A stretch of DNA of 54,010 nucleotides from Acidobacteriota bacterium (GTDB lineage: Bacteria; Acidobacteriota; Terriglobia; Terriglobales; Acidobacteriaceae). Location: positions 1-54,010 of the forward strand of contig QIAP01000050.1 of assembly GCA_003225075.1 (NCBI GenBank), given 5' to 3'. The notes under the pieces were generated by a model. It searched no databases. It worked only from the letters and a program-made list of their open reading frames with translations, and had not been told where the DNA came from. This document shows, in pieces, positions 6,912 through 16,354 of the stretch. The stretch's first letter is position 1, and the number at the start of each line of letters is the position of its first letter. The position numbers and the translations under genes are program-made.

Positions 6912-7664
6912 ATGGCTGACAACAAAACCGTCATTATTAAGATCAAGCGCCAGGCGAATCCCGACTCTAAAGCGTATTGGGAAGAATTTGAATTGCCTCA
7001 GACGCCGGGGAGAAATGTAACTTCGGCGCTGATGGAGATCGCCGTCAATCCGGTCACCCGCGATGGCAAGAAGACCACGCCGATCACCTATGATGCCAAC
7101 TGCCTGGAGGAAGTGTGCGGCTCTTGCGCCATGCTGGTCAACGGGAAGGCACGCATGGCCTGCTCCGCCTTGCTGGAGAAACTCGATCACCCAGTCAAGC
7201 TGGAGCCGTTTTCTAAGTTTCCGGTGGTTCGGGATCTCGCCGTAGACCGCAGCGTCCTGTTTGAAGATTTGAAGCGGGTGAAGGCGTGGGTTCCGATTGA
7301 TGGCACCTACGACCTGGGTCCTGGCCCTCGCGTGACCATGCAGGAACAAGAAGTGGCGTATCCCTTGTCCCGTTGCATTTCCTGCTGCTGCTGCATGGAA
7401 GCCTGCCCGCAGTTCAATGAATCCACCGATTTCGTGGGCGCCGCCGCTATCTCCCAGGTGCGGCTGTTCAACACCCATCCCACGGGCAAGGCGCTCAAGC
7501 GGGAGCGACTGGCAGCCCTGATGGGCGATGGCGGCATCCAAGAATGCGGCTATGCGCAGAACTGCGTCGAGATCTGCCCCAAGGACATCCCCTTGACCCG
7601 CTCTATTTCTGAGGTGGGCCGCGAGGTAATGAAACAGGCGATTGGTGATTTGTTTAGACGATAA
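6912..7664 (+). CDS. sdhB: Succinate dehydrogenase iron-sulfur subunit
   Basis: The 250-aa protein carries electrons from FAD to the anchor. The N-terminal ferredoxin domain holds the [2Fe-2S] motif CLEEVCGSCAMLVNGKARMAC (spacing 4, 2, 11). The C-terminal domain holds CISCCCCMEACP and CGYAQNCVEICPKDIPLTRSI for the [4Fe-4S] and [3Fe-4S] clusters. The first of these has four cysteines in a run of five residues, one or two more than needed. An AAGGAAG ribosome site precedes the ATG. It is last in the operon and is intact, unlike sdhA. Confidence 0.95.
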   Translation: MADNKTVIIKIKRQANPDSKAYWEEFELPQTPGRNVTSALMEIAVNPVTRDGKKTTPITYDANCLEEVCGSCAMLVNGKARMACSALLEKLDHPVKLEPFSKFPVVRDLAVDRSVLFEDLKRVKAWVPIDGTYDLGPGPRVTMQEQEVAYPLSRCISCCCCMEACPQFNESTDFVGAAAISQVRLFNTHPTGKALKRERLAALMGDGGIQECGYAQNCVEICPKDIPLTRSISEVGREVMKQAIGDLFRR

Positions 7665-7861
7665 GTGAAGGTGTGTGTCTTCAGCTGGATGCCGCTCTGG
7701 GCGCGGGAAGTAACCATTCGAATAACCAACGGTAATTGGTTACCGGAACATCCTTGCGTAACTGCCCCCAGCTTGATTTTGATTGTTCGCGTTATTCAAG
7801 TCTGATTAAATAGTTTCCTGCTGCATATTCAGGGCAGATTTAGCAGACTCGAGGCCGCTTC

Positions 7862-8590
7862 GTGGAAATGAAAACACGGCGATCCGTCACTCTGGCTCTC
7901 CTGATAACGGTCACGGTATGCGGGCAGGCTTTTGCAATGCATCGCTACACGGGCCGGCGAACGCGCCATTCGAGCAGCCGTCATTTTCGCTACTTGAGGT
8001 GGAACCCGATGTTCCGCCCCTCCCACGAATCCCTGCTGCGCCAAAACGAGGAGATTGATCGCCTCGAGCTGCCACGGATCGCAGACGATTACGAACTGGA
8101 AGACTTAAAGGCACGCGAAGTATTGGTACCAATCAATCAGAGCCAATATCTTCGTTTTGATCCCAGACTCGATCCTGCCCGTCGCTACTGCCGCGCATGG
8201 ACGCGCGATTTTCTGGGCGATCTGAGCCAGGCTTATTATCGGCGCTTCCATGAGCAGATCCAGGTGAATTCGGCGGTACGCACGGTGCTGGTGCAGCGCA
8301 AGCTGCGGCGGCACAATCGCAACGCCGCTCCCGAATCCGGAGAAACAGCCTCGTCACATCTGGCTGGACTTACAGTGGATATCCAACGCCGCGGCATGAC
8401 TCGTGACCAGGTCAGGTTCATGGAGCGATATTTGTTCTACCTCCGCGCGCTGGGTCTTGCAGAGCCCGAGGAAGAGCGCCGTCAATGGGTATTTCACGTG
8501 ATGGTCTCTGACCGCTACGGCGATTGGCGACAGAGCCAAACCGCCGCACGCTGGGAACCGACCGAAGAAGTCAGTCAGGAACTTCAGTAG
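7862..8590 (+). CDS. Secreted DUF5715-type protein with M15-peptidase-like motif
   Basis: The 242-aa protein starts at GTG 7862 (GAGG nine bases upstream) or at ATG 7868, and has a signal peptide ending near AFAMHR. The mature region is rich in Arg and His. Two segments stand out: SSHLAGLTVDIQRRGMT, which fits the SxHxxGxAxD(I) zinc motif of D-Ala-D-Ala carboxypeptidase/M15-type folds, and WVFHVMV near the C-terminus, which could supply the last His ligand. This matches DUF5715 as I know it. A role in trimming peptidoglycan stem peptides is inference. It stands alone, 197 bases after sdhB. Confidence 0.65.
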   Translation: MEMKTRRSVTLALLITVTVCGQAFAMHRYTGRRTRHSSSRHFRYLRWNPMFRPSHESLLRQNEEIDRLELPRIADDYELEDLKAREVLVPINQSQYLRFDPRLDPARRYCRAWTRDFLGDLSQAYYRRFHEQIQVNSAVRTVLVQRKLRRHNRNAAPESGETASSHLAGLTVDIQRRGMTRDQVRFMERYLFYLRALGLAEPEEERRQWVFHVMVSDRYGDWRQSQTAARWEPTEEVSQELQ

Positions 8591-8720
8591 TTCTCTGCAC
8601 CTGGTTCTCAGTTCCCCCTTTTCTCAGTTTTGTCACTGTTCTGAGCTGAAATCTTTCTGACTCGCCTTGTCCCGTATACAATCCATTGCTTGCGCCCGCG
8701 ATGAGTGGCGCACCAATCCT

Positions 8721-9992
8721 ATGATCGATCTACGTATCTACCTTGCGCTTTTTTCTTTCGTAACTGCTGTGGCGTTCGCACAAGGGGCGAAGTCGAACGC
8801 TGCGAATGTCACTCCCCGGGCACGCCAGATCCACAACTCGGCAATTGTCGTGGACACACATGCCGATACGCCGCAACGCTTTCTGGACGAGAACTTTGAT
8901 ATTGGCAACACCGATCCTAAAGACAATGGGCACGTGAGCCTGGACAAGGCGCGCGCCGGCAACCTAGGAGCTGAGTTTTTTTCCATCTGGGTTGAGCCTT
9001 CTTTCAAAGGTCAATACGCACACCGGGCCCTTGATCTCATCGATTCAGTTTACGAGCAGGCGGCGCGCCATCCCGACCGCATGATGATGGCATACACCGT
9101 CGACGATATTGAGCGCGCCCACAAACAGAAGAAGCTTGCTTCGCTGCTGGGAATCGAGGGCGGCCACGCGATTGAGAATGACATCCGTTTGCTGCGCGAT
9201 TTCTACAGGCTGGGCGTGCGCTATATGACGCTGACCTGGTCGAATACCAATGAGTGGGCCGATTCTTCCGGCGACATCAACGATGCCAAGGTCGAGCACC
9301 ACAACGGGCTGACGGATTTCGGCAAGCAAGTAGTGCTGGAGATGAATCGCCTGGGCATGATGGTGGACATTTCACATGTGGCGGATAAGACGTTTTATGA
9401 CGCTGTATCCACCAGTCACGCGCCGGTAATTGCGTCGCACTCGTGTGCGCGCGCTCTTTCTGATCACCCCCGCAACATGACTGATGACATGCTGCGGGCC
9501 ATGACTAAGAACGGCGGAGTCGTGCAGGTCAACTTCTATTCAGCGTTTGTAGATGAAAACTATCGCAAAGCAGCCGCGGCCCTAGAGAAGGACCGCGATG
9601 CCGCGATCGCAAAGTTTGTGGAAGAACATAAAGCGCAAGGCAAGCCGGTGCCCTATGCGGAGTACGACCGCGTCCAAAGAGAGTGGGCGGCAAAGATACC
9701 GCGGCCACCGTTTAAATCACTCATTGACCAGATCGACCATATTGCCAAAGTGGCAGGCGTGGATCATGTCGGCCTCGGCTCGGACTTTGACGGGGTGAGC
9801 GGAGCTACTCCGGAGGGAATTGATTCTGCTGCAGACCTGCCAAAGATCACCCAGGGGTTAGTGGACCGCGGCTATAGTGCAGGCGACATTCATAAGATTC
9901 TCGGCGGTAATACGCTACATGTCTTTCGCGAAGTTGAGCGTGTAAGCCGGCAGATGCAAGCAGAAAAAACGAACGCCGCGGCCAGCAAATGA
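8721..9992 (+). CDS. Membrane dipeptidase, peptidase family M19
   Basis: This 423-aa zinc dipeptidase begins with a signal peptide (MIDLRIYLALFSFVTAVAFAQ), which is why ATG 8721 is preferred over the longer frame from 8667. M19 landmarks are DTHADT (H47, D49), IEGGHAIEND, TLTWSNTNEWADSSGD, DISHVAD, ASHSCARALSDHPRN and the C-terminal GLGSDFDGV. Together these form the binuclear zinc site and substrate pocket. The family cleaves dipeptides and includes renal dipeptidase homologues; here the enzyme is probably periplasmic. An inserted charged helix (about residues 285-330) lies before the last metal motif. It appears to be a single gene. Confidence 0.92.
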   Translation: MIDLRIYLALFSFVTAVAFAQGAKSNAANVTPRARQIHNSAIVVDTHADTPQRFLDENFDIGNTDPKDNGHVSLDKARAGNLGAEFFSIWVEPSFKGQYAHRALDLIDSVYEQAARHPDRMMMAYTVDDIERAHKQKKLASLLGIEGGHAIENDIRLLRDFYRLGVRYMTLTWSNTNEWADSSGDINDAKVEHHNGLTDFGKQVVLEMNRLGMMVDISHVADKTFYDAVSTSHAPVIASHSCARALSDHPRNMTDDMLRAMTKNGGVVQVNFYSAFVDENYRKAAAALEKDRDAAIAKFVEEHKAQGKPVPYAEYDRVQREWAAKIPRPPFKSLIDQIDHIAKVAGVDHVGLGSDFDGVSGATPEGIDSAADLPKITQGLVDRGYSAGDIHKILGGNTLHVFREVERVSRQMQAEKTNAAASK

Positions 9993-10107
9993 TTCCTGGC
10001 TTATCCTGTCGTACAATTTATTTCAACCATTTTGCGGAGTTCGTCGGCGGAATCTGCGAAGTGCCGACAGAGGCCCGTTGATCATTTCCTCTCAAGGAGT
10101 ATTAGAA

Positions 10108-10830
10108 ATGCGCAAGTGTTTCGCCCTTTCATGTTTTGTCTGGCTGTTATCACTAATGGCCTGGTCGCAAGCTGCTCCTGCTTCCAACGCCGCCAAGAAG
10201 CCGGCAGGGGCTGCGAAACCTGCCGGTTCAGGCGAGCCCACGGCGGTTATTGATACCACCGCTGGAAAACTTACCTGCAAACTGTTTGCGAAACAAACAC
10301 CGGAGACGGTGGCAAATTTCATCGGCCTGGCGAACGGAACCAAGGATTGGAAGAATCCCATGAGCGGAGTCACCAAGCATGGGGTTCCGCTTTATAACGG
10401 CACGATCTTTCATCGTGTCATTCCCGGGTTCATGATCCAGGGTGGAGATCCCGCGGGTAACGGAACGGGCGATCCCGGTTACAAATTTAAGGACGAGATT
10501 GTTTCCGGTTTGACATTCGATAAGGCTGGGCGGCTGGCTATGGCCAATTCCGGTCCTAACACAAATGGCTCACAGTTCTTTATTACCGAGGTGCCGACCC
10601 CGCATCTGAATGGGCACTACAACCTCTTCGGGCAGTGTGACGAACCCAGCGTGGAACTGGTGAAGAAGATCGCACGCATGGCGCGCGATCCGCGTGACGA
10701 TCGGCCCTTCCGTCCGGTGAGGATCACTCACATCACGATTGTGAGTGCTAGCAGTGCAGCGGCTCCGGCGGCGAAACCCGGGAAACCAGCCGCCAAGAAG
10801 CCCTCCGCGGGGACGGCTAACGCACACTAG
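10108..10830 (+). CDS. Exported cyclophilin-type peptidyl-prolyl isomerase
   Basis: The start at 10108 is set by an AAGGAG site and by a signal peptide (MRKCFALSCFVWLLSLMAWSQ). An Ala/Pro/Lys-rich linker follows. The cyclophilin domain (about residues 38-205) shows IFHRVIPGFMIQGGDPAGNGTGDPGY, LAMANSGPNTNGSQFFIT and HLNGHYNLFGQ, all conserved catalytic or binding segments. The C-terminus is another Ala/Pro/Lys-rich tail. It would catalyse cis-trans isomerisation of proline bonds in exported proteins. A second, cytoplasmic cyclophilin gene follows at 10938; the spacer carries a repeat-like motif. Confidence 0.93.
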   Translation: MRKCFALSCFVWLLSLMAWSQAAPASNAAKKPAGAAKPAGSGEPTAVIDTTAGKLTCKLFAKQTPETVANFIGLANGTKDWKNPMSGVTKHGVPLYNGTIFHRVIPGFMIQGGDPAGNGTGDPGYKFKDEIVSGLTFDKAGRLAMANSGPNTNGSQFFITEVPTPHLNGHYNLFGQCDEPSVELVKKIARMARDPRDDRPFRPVRITHITIVSASSAAAPAAKPGKPAAKKPSAGTANAH

Positions 10831-10882
10831 GAGATTGCTCTCGGGCTGAGCGTTTGGTGAAGCAATGGAATGCGAAAAAGCA

Positions 10883-10910
10883 GATCCTTCACCTCGCTCA
10901 GGATGACAAA
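10883..10910. repeat. Dispersed intergenic repeat motif, second copy
   Basis: The motif GATCCTTCACCTCGCTCAGG followed by ATGACA lies between the two cyclophilin genes and resembles 256-285. Related motifs of this type are common between genes in many soil-bacterial genomes. No palindrome is visible in the copy itself. Confidence 0.35.
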
Positions 10911-10937
10911 TAACGAAAGACATCTGAAAGGATTCTC

Positions 10938-11465
10938 ATGACCCGTCAGCCCGGCACTTACGCGACGTTTAGCACCAGCGAGGGAACGATCGTTTGCCGC
11001 CTGTTCGAGAAGGAAGCGCCGAAGACGGTGCAGAACTTTATCGATCTCGCCGAAGGCAAACGCGAGTGGACCCATCCCGTTACCCACAAGAAAAGCAAAG
11101 ACCGTTTATACGACGGTACGATTTTTCACCGCGTGATTCCGAATTTCATGATTCAGGGTGGGGACCCCGCCGGCACCGGCTTCGGTGGTCCGGGATATCA
11201 ATTTGAAGACGAGACCAAGGGTTCTCCGCATAAATTCGACAAGCCGGGCAAGCTGGCCATGGCCAACGCGGGACCGAACACCAATGGATCCCAGTTCTTC
11301 ATAACGGTGGCTCCGACCCAGTGGCTTACCGGAAACCACACCATTTTCGGCGAGGTAGTCGAGGGGCAGGATGTCGTTGAAAAAATAGTGAGTGCCCCAC
11401 GCGGCAAACAGGATAAGCCGGTGAAAAACGTGGTGGTGCAATCAGTGGCAATTGAGCGAACATAG
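10938..11465 (+). CDS. Cytoplasmic cyclophilin-type peptidyl-prolyl isomerase
   Basis: The 175-aa protein has no signal peptide and is one cyclophilin domain: YDGTIFHRVIPNFMIQGGDPAG, KLAMANAGPNTNGSQFFIT and WLTGNHTIFGEVVEGQDVVEKI. Arg, Phe, Met and Gln of the active site (FHRVIPxFMIQGG) are all present. A GAAAGGA ribosome site precedes the ATG. Together with the preceding exported paralogue it gives one folding helper for each side of the membrane; the two are probably an old tandem duplication with later addition of a signal peptide to one copy. Confidence 0.93.
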   Translation: MTRQPGTYATFSTSEGTIVCRLFEKEAPKTVQNFIDLAEGKREWTHPVTHKKSKDRLYDGTIFHRVIPNFMIQGGDPAGTGFGGPGYQFEDETKGSPHKFDKPGKLAMANAGPNTNGSQFFITVAPTQWLTGNHTIFGEVVEGQDVVEKIVSAPRGKQDKPVKNVVVQSVAIERT

Positions 11466-11665
11466 CCGAGAACACCATAGTGATTCGGACACAGAACTGA
11501 CACTATCGAACCGCGAAAGCAAGCGCACTGCGGCGGTTTGAGCGGCTCTCCCTTTTCCCTCTATAATAGAAGGATTCCGTAGCCCTCCCGAAGCCACCAG
11601 CGGACCTGCCCCCGAGATATTGTTTGTGGGGGCAAAGAGGAGCGCTTGCGGCGGTCCCTTTTCCG

Positions 11666-14602
11666 ATGTCTAACGACAGTATCGTGGTTCGTGGCGCTCG
11701 GGTTCACAACCTTAAAAATATCGACTTCGAAATCCTGCACAACACTCTTACGGTGGTGACGGGAGTTTCGGGCTCGGGCAAGTCTTCACTCGCCTTCGAT
11801 ACGATTTATGCGGAGGGGCAACGCCGCTATGTTGAGTCGCTTTCTGCATATGCCCGGCAGTTCCTGGAGCGGATCGAAAAGCCTGATGCAGACATAATTG
11901 ATGGGATCGCTCCGGCCGTTGCCATCCGTCAGAAGAACACCACCCGCAATCCCCGGTCTACGGTCGCTACGGCCACCGAGATTTACGATTATCTGCGACT
12001 TCTCTTTGCTCGTATCGGGCGAACCTATTGCCTGAACTGCGGCAACGAAGTGAAGAAAGATACGGTGGACGACGTAGCCCGAGCCGTCCTCGCGCTGGGG
12101 GAGGGCACGCGACTGAACGTTCTGTTCCCGCTTCAGCCGCTTATCCCAGCGCCTGCCAGCGACCCAGCCAAGAAGGCACGCGGCAAGCGCAAGGCGTCCG
12201 CGCCTCAGGCGAGCGTCCTTTCTGATGCCCTGAAAACGCGCCTTTTCGATCTACGCCAGCGCGGCTTCAATCGGCTTTACCAGAATGGCCAGATTTTCGA
12301 GTTTTCAACGCCTGAATCGCTTCTGGAAATTGATTTTGATAAGCCGGTGTTCCTTCTGGTTGACCGGCTGGTTGTTTCGTCAGAGGGCCGCCATCGCATC
12401 GTTGATGCAACCGAGATTTCTTATCGCGAAGCCGGCGAAGTGATATTTGAAACAGCTTCAAGCGACGGTCAGCAGCCGCAGCAATTTTGGTTCTCTCAGC
12501 GCTTTGAATGCAAGCAGTGCAATATCCGCTACGAGGAGCCGGAGCCACGGTTGTTTTCTTTCAACAATCCCTACGGCGCGTGCCCGCGCTGTCAAGGCTT
12601 TGGTAACACCATTGACTTCGATCTCGATTTGGTCATTCCGGATAAATCGAAAACTTTAAATGAAGGCGCGATCGAGCCCTGGACCAAGCCGAAGTACCGT
12701 CCGCTGTCGACAGAATTGAAGCGGTTCGCAAAGCAGGCGGGAATACCACTGGATGTGCCCTGGGCGGAACTCGACATTGAACATCAGCGGCTAGTCATTG
12801 AAGGCGAGGGCCGGTTCCCCGGCGTGCGTGGCTTCTTCAATCATCTGGAACGGAAGAAATACAAACTGCATGTGCGGGTTTTCCTGAGCCGCTACCGCGG
12901 ATACTCGGTGTGCTCGACGTGCAATGGCGCGCGCCTGCGCCGGGAAGCCCGCCAGGTAAAGATCAATGGCAAGCACATTTGCGACGTATGCAGCATGACG
13001 GTGGAGGAAGCGTCAAAGTTTTTTGATGGGCTTGTCCTGAGTGAGCAGGAAGGAGCCATTGCGGAGAAGATCCTGGAGGAACTTCGGGAACGCCTGCTCT
13101 TCCTCAATGAAGTTGGCCTGGAGTATCTGACTCTCGACCGGCTGTCGTCAACACTGTCGGGAGGTGAGGCGCAGCGCATTCAGCTTGCAACATCTCTGGG
13201 ATCACGCCTGGTGGGAACACTTTACGTGCTGGATGAGCCGTCCATAGGCCTGCACAGCCGCGACACTCATCGCCTGATCAAGATACTTCATGACCTTCGC
13301 GAGCTGGGAAATACAATTCTCGTAGTCGAACACGATCCCGATATCATGCGCGCTGCGAATCGGATCCTCGACCTCGGTCCGGGGGCAGGGGAACATGGCG
13401 GCAAGGTTATTGCCGAAGGAACCTACGAGCAGATTAAGAAGACCCCGGCTTCGCTTACTGGACGCTATCTCGCTGAAGAGTTGCGGATCCAGTTGCCGGC
13501 TGCGCGCCGCAAGGCTGGGACACAAGCCATTCATATATTTGGGGCCCGCGCCCACAATCTGAAAAACATCGATTTGAAGATTCCTCTGGGGATGATCGTG
13601 GCTATAACCGGGGTCTCAGGATCGGGAAAATCGAGTTTGCTGCACGACGTACTGTTTCAGGCGCTGGCTGCGGCCAAAAGGCAAACTAATGGCACGCAGT
13701 TCACGGCTGCGACCTGGGACCGCTTGGAAGGGGCGGAGTTTATTGACGACGTGGTTCTGGTAGATCAATCGCCGATCGGCCGGACTCCACGATCGAATCC
13801 GGTAACCTATACCAAGGCTTTCGACGGAATCCGCGACTTGTTCGCTTCCCTTCCCGAGGCCCAGAAACGCGGCTTCAGCGCGGGACATTTCTCTTTCAAC
13901 ATTCCCGGCGGGCGTTGCGAAAATTGCCAGGGCGACGGCACGGTCACGGTAGAGATGCAGTTCCTTGCCGATGTCGAGCTGATCTGCGAGGAGTGCAAAG
14001 GGACACGCTTCAAACCTCAAGTACTCGAGGTCCGCTACAAGGGCAAGAATATTCATGATGTGCTGAACCTAACCGTGCGCGAAGCATTGAAGTTTTTTGC
14101 CGAAGTGCCAAAGATCACGGAAAAGTTGCGGGTGCTCGAGGAGGTTGGACTTGGCTATCTGCGGCTGGGGCAATCGGCGACGACACTCTCCGGTGGCGAA
14201 GCCCAACGCATGAAATTGGCGGCACACTTGCAGCCCGCGGCGCGGGAGGCGGGACGGGCTTCGATTGGCGAGGGCGGACAGCGCCGTCGCCGGCGTGTGC
14301 TGTATATCTTTGATGAGCCGACGACTGGGCTGCACTTCGACGATGTGAGCAAGCTGCTTTCCGCCTTCCGCCGTCTGATTGACGCGGGCGGATCGATCAT
14401 TGTGATCGAGCATAATCTGGAGGTGATCAAGACGGCCGATTGGGTCGTGGATCTCGGGCCCGAAGGCGGCGATCGCGGCGGCTATGTGGTGGGGTCGGGG
14501 ACGCCCGAGGCTATCGCTAAACTGCCCAATTCTTATACCGGTAAGTACCTTGCCCGCATCTTAAATGGTAACGGAGCCGCTCGTTCCAATGGCAAGAAGT
14601 AG
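11666..14602 (+). CDS. uvrA: Excinuclease ABC subunit A
   Basis: This 978-aa protein is the damage-recognition ATPase of nucleotide excision repair. The start at 11666 ([20 protein letters not shown]) gives the usual UvrA N-terminus; the longer frame from 11624 does not. Visible parts are the first Walker A ([15 protein letters not shown]), the CxxC pairs of the zinc modules ([27 protein letters not shown] with CPRCQGFG, and CENCQGDGT with CEECKGTRF), two LSGGEAQR signatures, DEPSIGLH and [11 protein letters not shown]. Two departures stand out: a Lys/Arg-rich insert near residues 165-185 and a roughly 18-residue basic insert between the second signature and Walker B. The TPR gene overlaps its 3' end. 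Confidence 0.95.
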   Translation: MSNDSIVVRGARVHNLKNIDFEILHNTLTVVTGVSGSGKSSLAFDTIYAEGQRRYVESLSAYARQFLERIEKPDADIIDGIAPAVAIRQKNTTRNPRSTVATATEIYDYLRLLFARIGRTYCLNCGNEVKKDTVDDVARAVLALGEGTRLNVLFPLQPLIPAPASDPAKKARGKRKASAPQASVLSDALKTRLFDLRQRGFNRLYQNGQIFEFSTPESLLEIDFDKPVFLLVDRLVVSSEGRHRIVDATEISYREAGEVIFETASSDGQQPQQFWFSQRFECKQCNIRYEEPEPRLFSFNNPYGACPRCQGFGNTIDFDLDLVIPDKSKTLNEGAIEPWTKPKYRPLSTELKRFAKQAGIPLDVPWAELDIEHQRLVIEGEGRFPGVRGFFNHLERKKYKLHVRVFLSRYRGYSVCSTCNGARLRREARQVKINGKHICDVCSMTVEEASKFFDGLVLSEQEGAIAEKILEELRERLLFLNEVGLEYLTLDRLSSTLSGGEAQRIQLATSLGSRLVGTLYVLDEPSIGLHSRDTHRLIKILHDLRELGNTILVVEHDPDIMRAANRILDLGPGAGEHGGKVIAEGTYEQIKKTPASLTGRYLAEELRIQLPAARRKAGTQAIHIFGARAHNLKNIDLKIPLGMIVAITGVSGSGKSSLLHDVLFQALAAAKRQTNGTQFTAATWDRLEGAEFIDDVVLVDQSPIGRTPRSNPVTYTKAFDGIRDLFASLPEAQKRGFSAGHFSFNIPGGRCENCQGDGTVTVEMQFLADVELICEECKGTRFKPQVLEVRYKGKNIHDVLNLTVREALKFFAEVPKITEKLRVLEEVGLGYLRLGQSATTLSGGEAQRMKLAAHLQPAAREAGRASIGEGGQRRRRRVLYIFDEPTTGLHFDDVSKLLSAFRRLIDAGGSIIVIEHNLEVIKTADWVVDLGPEGGDRGGYVVGSGTPEAIAKLPNSYTGKYLARILNGNGAARSNGKK

Positions 14603-15908
14603 AGGACTTGTTGCAGGTTTACTGACCGCAGAACTATTGTGCGGTTGGACTCTGGCTGCGCAGACGACCGGTAAGACAGTGCGGCATCACCGAGAGGCGG
14701 TCGTCGATCAGACCTCGCAGGAGCTCGCGCGAGCTGAAAATGCCATCGAGAAGAAGGACTACGCCTCGGCAGAGCCGTTATTAAGGAAAATAGTGGACAG
14801 CGATCCGTCTGATTATCAGGCCTGGTTCGATCTAGGTTTTGTTTACAACGCGCAGGGGAAGCTGGAAGATTCAATCAATGCTTATCGCAGATCTGTTACA
14901 GCTAAGCCGGATATTTTCGAGTCGAATCTGAATCTGGGTTTGATGCTTGCGAAAGCCCGCCAGGCGGATGCCGAGCGTTATCTTCGTGCTGCCACCAGGC
15001 TGACACCGACCGACCATGCGGCAGAGGGTCGTGAGCGCGCGTGGCTATCCCTGGCACGCGTTCTCGAAAACAGAAAACCGCAAGAAGCGCTGGCTGCGTA
15101 TCGCGAGGCTGCTGCATTGCAACCAAATGATACCGAGCCTCACATCTCCGCTGGTTTGCTACTTGAACGGGAAAATGATCTAAACAGTGCAGAGAAAGAG
15201 TACCAACAGGTATTGGGCCTCGATCCCCGATCAGTTGAGGCGCTCAGTGCCTTAGCCAACATCTATATGCGCGGCAAGCGGCTGCCCGAGGCGGAAAACG
15301 CGCTGCGAAGAGTGGTTGTGCTCCGGCCACAGGATGGCGGAATCCACGTGCAACTGGGACGTATATTGGCGGCTTCGGAAAAGCATGACGATGCTATCGC
15401 CGAGCTTCAGGCAGGTTTAAAACTAGCTCCCGGCGATACCGCTGCGGAACGCGATCTCGCGGATGTATACGCCGCTGCGGGAAATTACAATCAGGCAGAA
15501 GCTCTGTACCGGCCACTCCTGGCGGCGACGCCCAACGATGCCGAACTTCACCAGGGACTTGGGCAGGCGCTGATGAAGCAAAGAAAATTTCCAGAGGCGC
15601 AGCAGGAATTTCTGCAAGCCGTCAAGCTCAAACCGAATGATCCAGCGGTTTACGGAGACTTGGCCGCCGTCGCCAACGAAAACAAAGACTATTCACTTGT
15701 AATTAAGGCACTCGACGCGCGCGCCAAACTTGCGCCAGAGACTCCGCCAATCAGCCATTTCTTTCGGGCCACAGCCTACGACCATTTACGGGACTACAAG
15801 CAGGCGGCCGCGAACTATCGTCTCTTTCTACAAGCTGCTGACGGCAAGTTTCCCGATCAAGAGTGGCAGGCTCGACACCGGCTGATCGCCATCGAACCGA
15901 AGAAATAG
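14589..15908 (+). CDS. Exported tetratricopeptide-repeat protein
   Basis: The frame from ATG 14589 (439 aa) overlaps the end of uvrA by 14 bases and begins with a signal-peptide-like segment ([17 protein letters not shown], cleavage near AAQTT). From about residue 45 to the end it is a chain of roughly ten TPR units, recognisable from repeated W/Y-x2-L-G-x2-Y and A-x4-A-x3-Y-x3-L-x-L-x-P patterns (for example NPFLxG replaced here by DAELHQGLGQAL and DPAVYGDLAAVA). TPR arrays are protein-binding scaffolds; no partner can be named. The following two small exported proteins are probably in the same transcript. Confidence 0.85.
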   Translation: MARSRGLVAGLLTAELLCGWTLAAQTTGKTVRHHREAVVDQTSQELARAENAIEKKDYASAEPLLRKIVDSDPSDYQAWFDLGFVYNAQGKLEDSINAYRRSVTAKPDIFESNLNLGLMLAKARQADAERYLRAATRLTPTDHAAEGRERAWLSLARVLENRKPQEALAAYREAAALQPNDTEPHISAGLLLERENDLNSAEKEYQQVLGLDPRSVEALSALANIYMRGKRLPEAENALRRVVVLRPQDGGIHVQLGRILAASEKHDDAIAELQAGLKLAPGDTAAERDLADVYAAAGNYNQAEALYRPLLAATPNDAELHQGLGQALMKQRKFPEAQQEFLQAVKLKPNDPAVYGDLAAVANENKDYSLVIKALDARAKLAPETPPISHFFRATAYDHLRDYKQAAANYRLFLQAADGKFPDQEWQARHRLIAIEPKK

Positions 15909-15913
15909 ATGCT

Positions 15914-16354
15914 ATGAAAAAGTGCGGCATCATTTTGGCTCTCTTTTTCTCTGCTGCGATTGGGTCGGCGGGTACGGAACAGACTGTGGCGGAGCTCAAG
16001 GCGCGGGTGGAGTCTGCGCGGGAGGAGGACCGGCCCGGGATTTGCGTTGGTATAGCCGCGCGCCAGCTCGATGCCGCCGCCAAGCTCTATACTGCCGGCA
16101 ACCCACAAGAGGCGCGCAACGCCATTGAGGATGTGGCCACCTTCTCAGAAAAAGCCCGCGACGCGGCCAGCAAATCGGGGAAAAAACTGAAGCCTACAGA
16201 AATAGCAGTTCGAAAAATGGCACACAAGTTGCGCGATATGAAACGAACTCTGAGCTTCGAAGATCAGGCCCCGGTACAAGATGCCATCGATCGTCTGGAG
16301 CACGTGCGTACCGACCTGCTCACTAAAATGTTCGGCATCAAGGGTGAAAAATGA
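15914..16354 (+). CDS. Small secreted protein of unknown function
   Basis: ATG 15914 gives a 146-aa protein with a clear signal peptide (MKKCGIILALFFSAAIGSAG). The longer frame from 15863 would bury it. The mature part is mainly helical and charged, with an Ala-rich segment IAARQLDAAAKLYTAGNPQEARNAIEDV that resembles a TPR-like helical hairpin. I recognise no family. It starts five bases after the TPR gene stop, and its own stop overlaps the next start (ATGA at 16351-16354), so translation of the three genes is probably coupled. Confidence 0.7.
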   Translation: MKKCGIILALFFSAAIGSAGTEQTVAELKARVESAREEDRPGICVGIAARQLDAAAKLYTAGNPQEARNAIEDVATFSEKARDAASKSGKKLKPTEIAVRKMAHKLRDMKRTLSFEDQAPVQDAIDRLEHVRTDLLTKMFGIKGEK

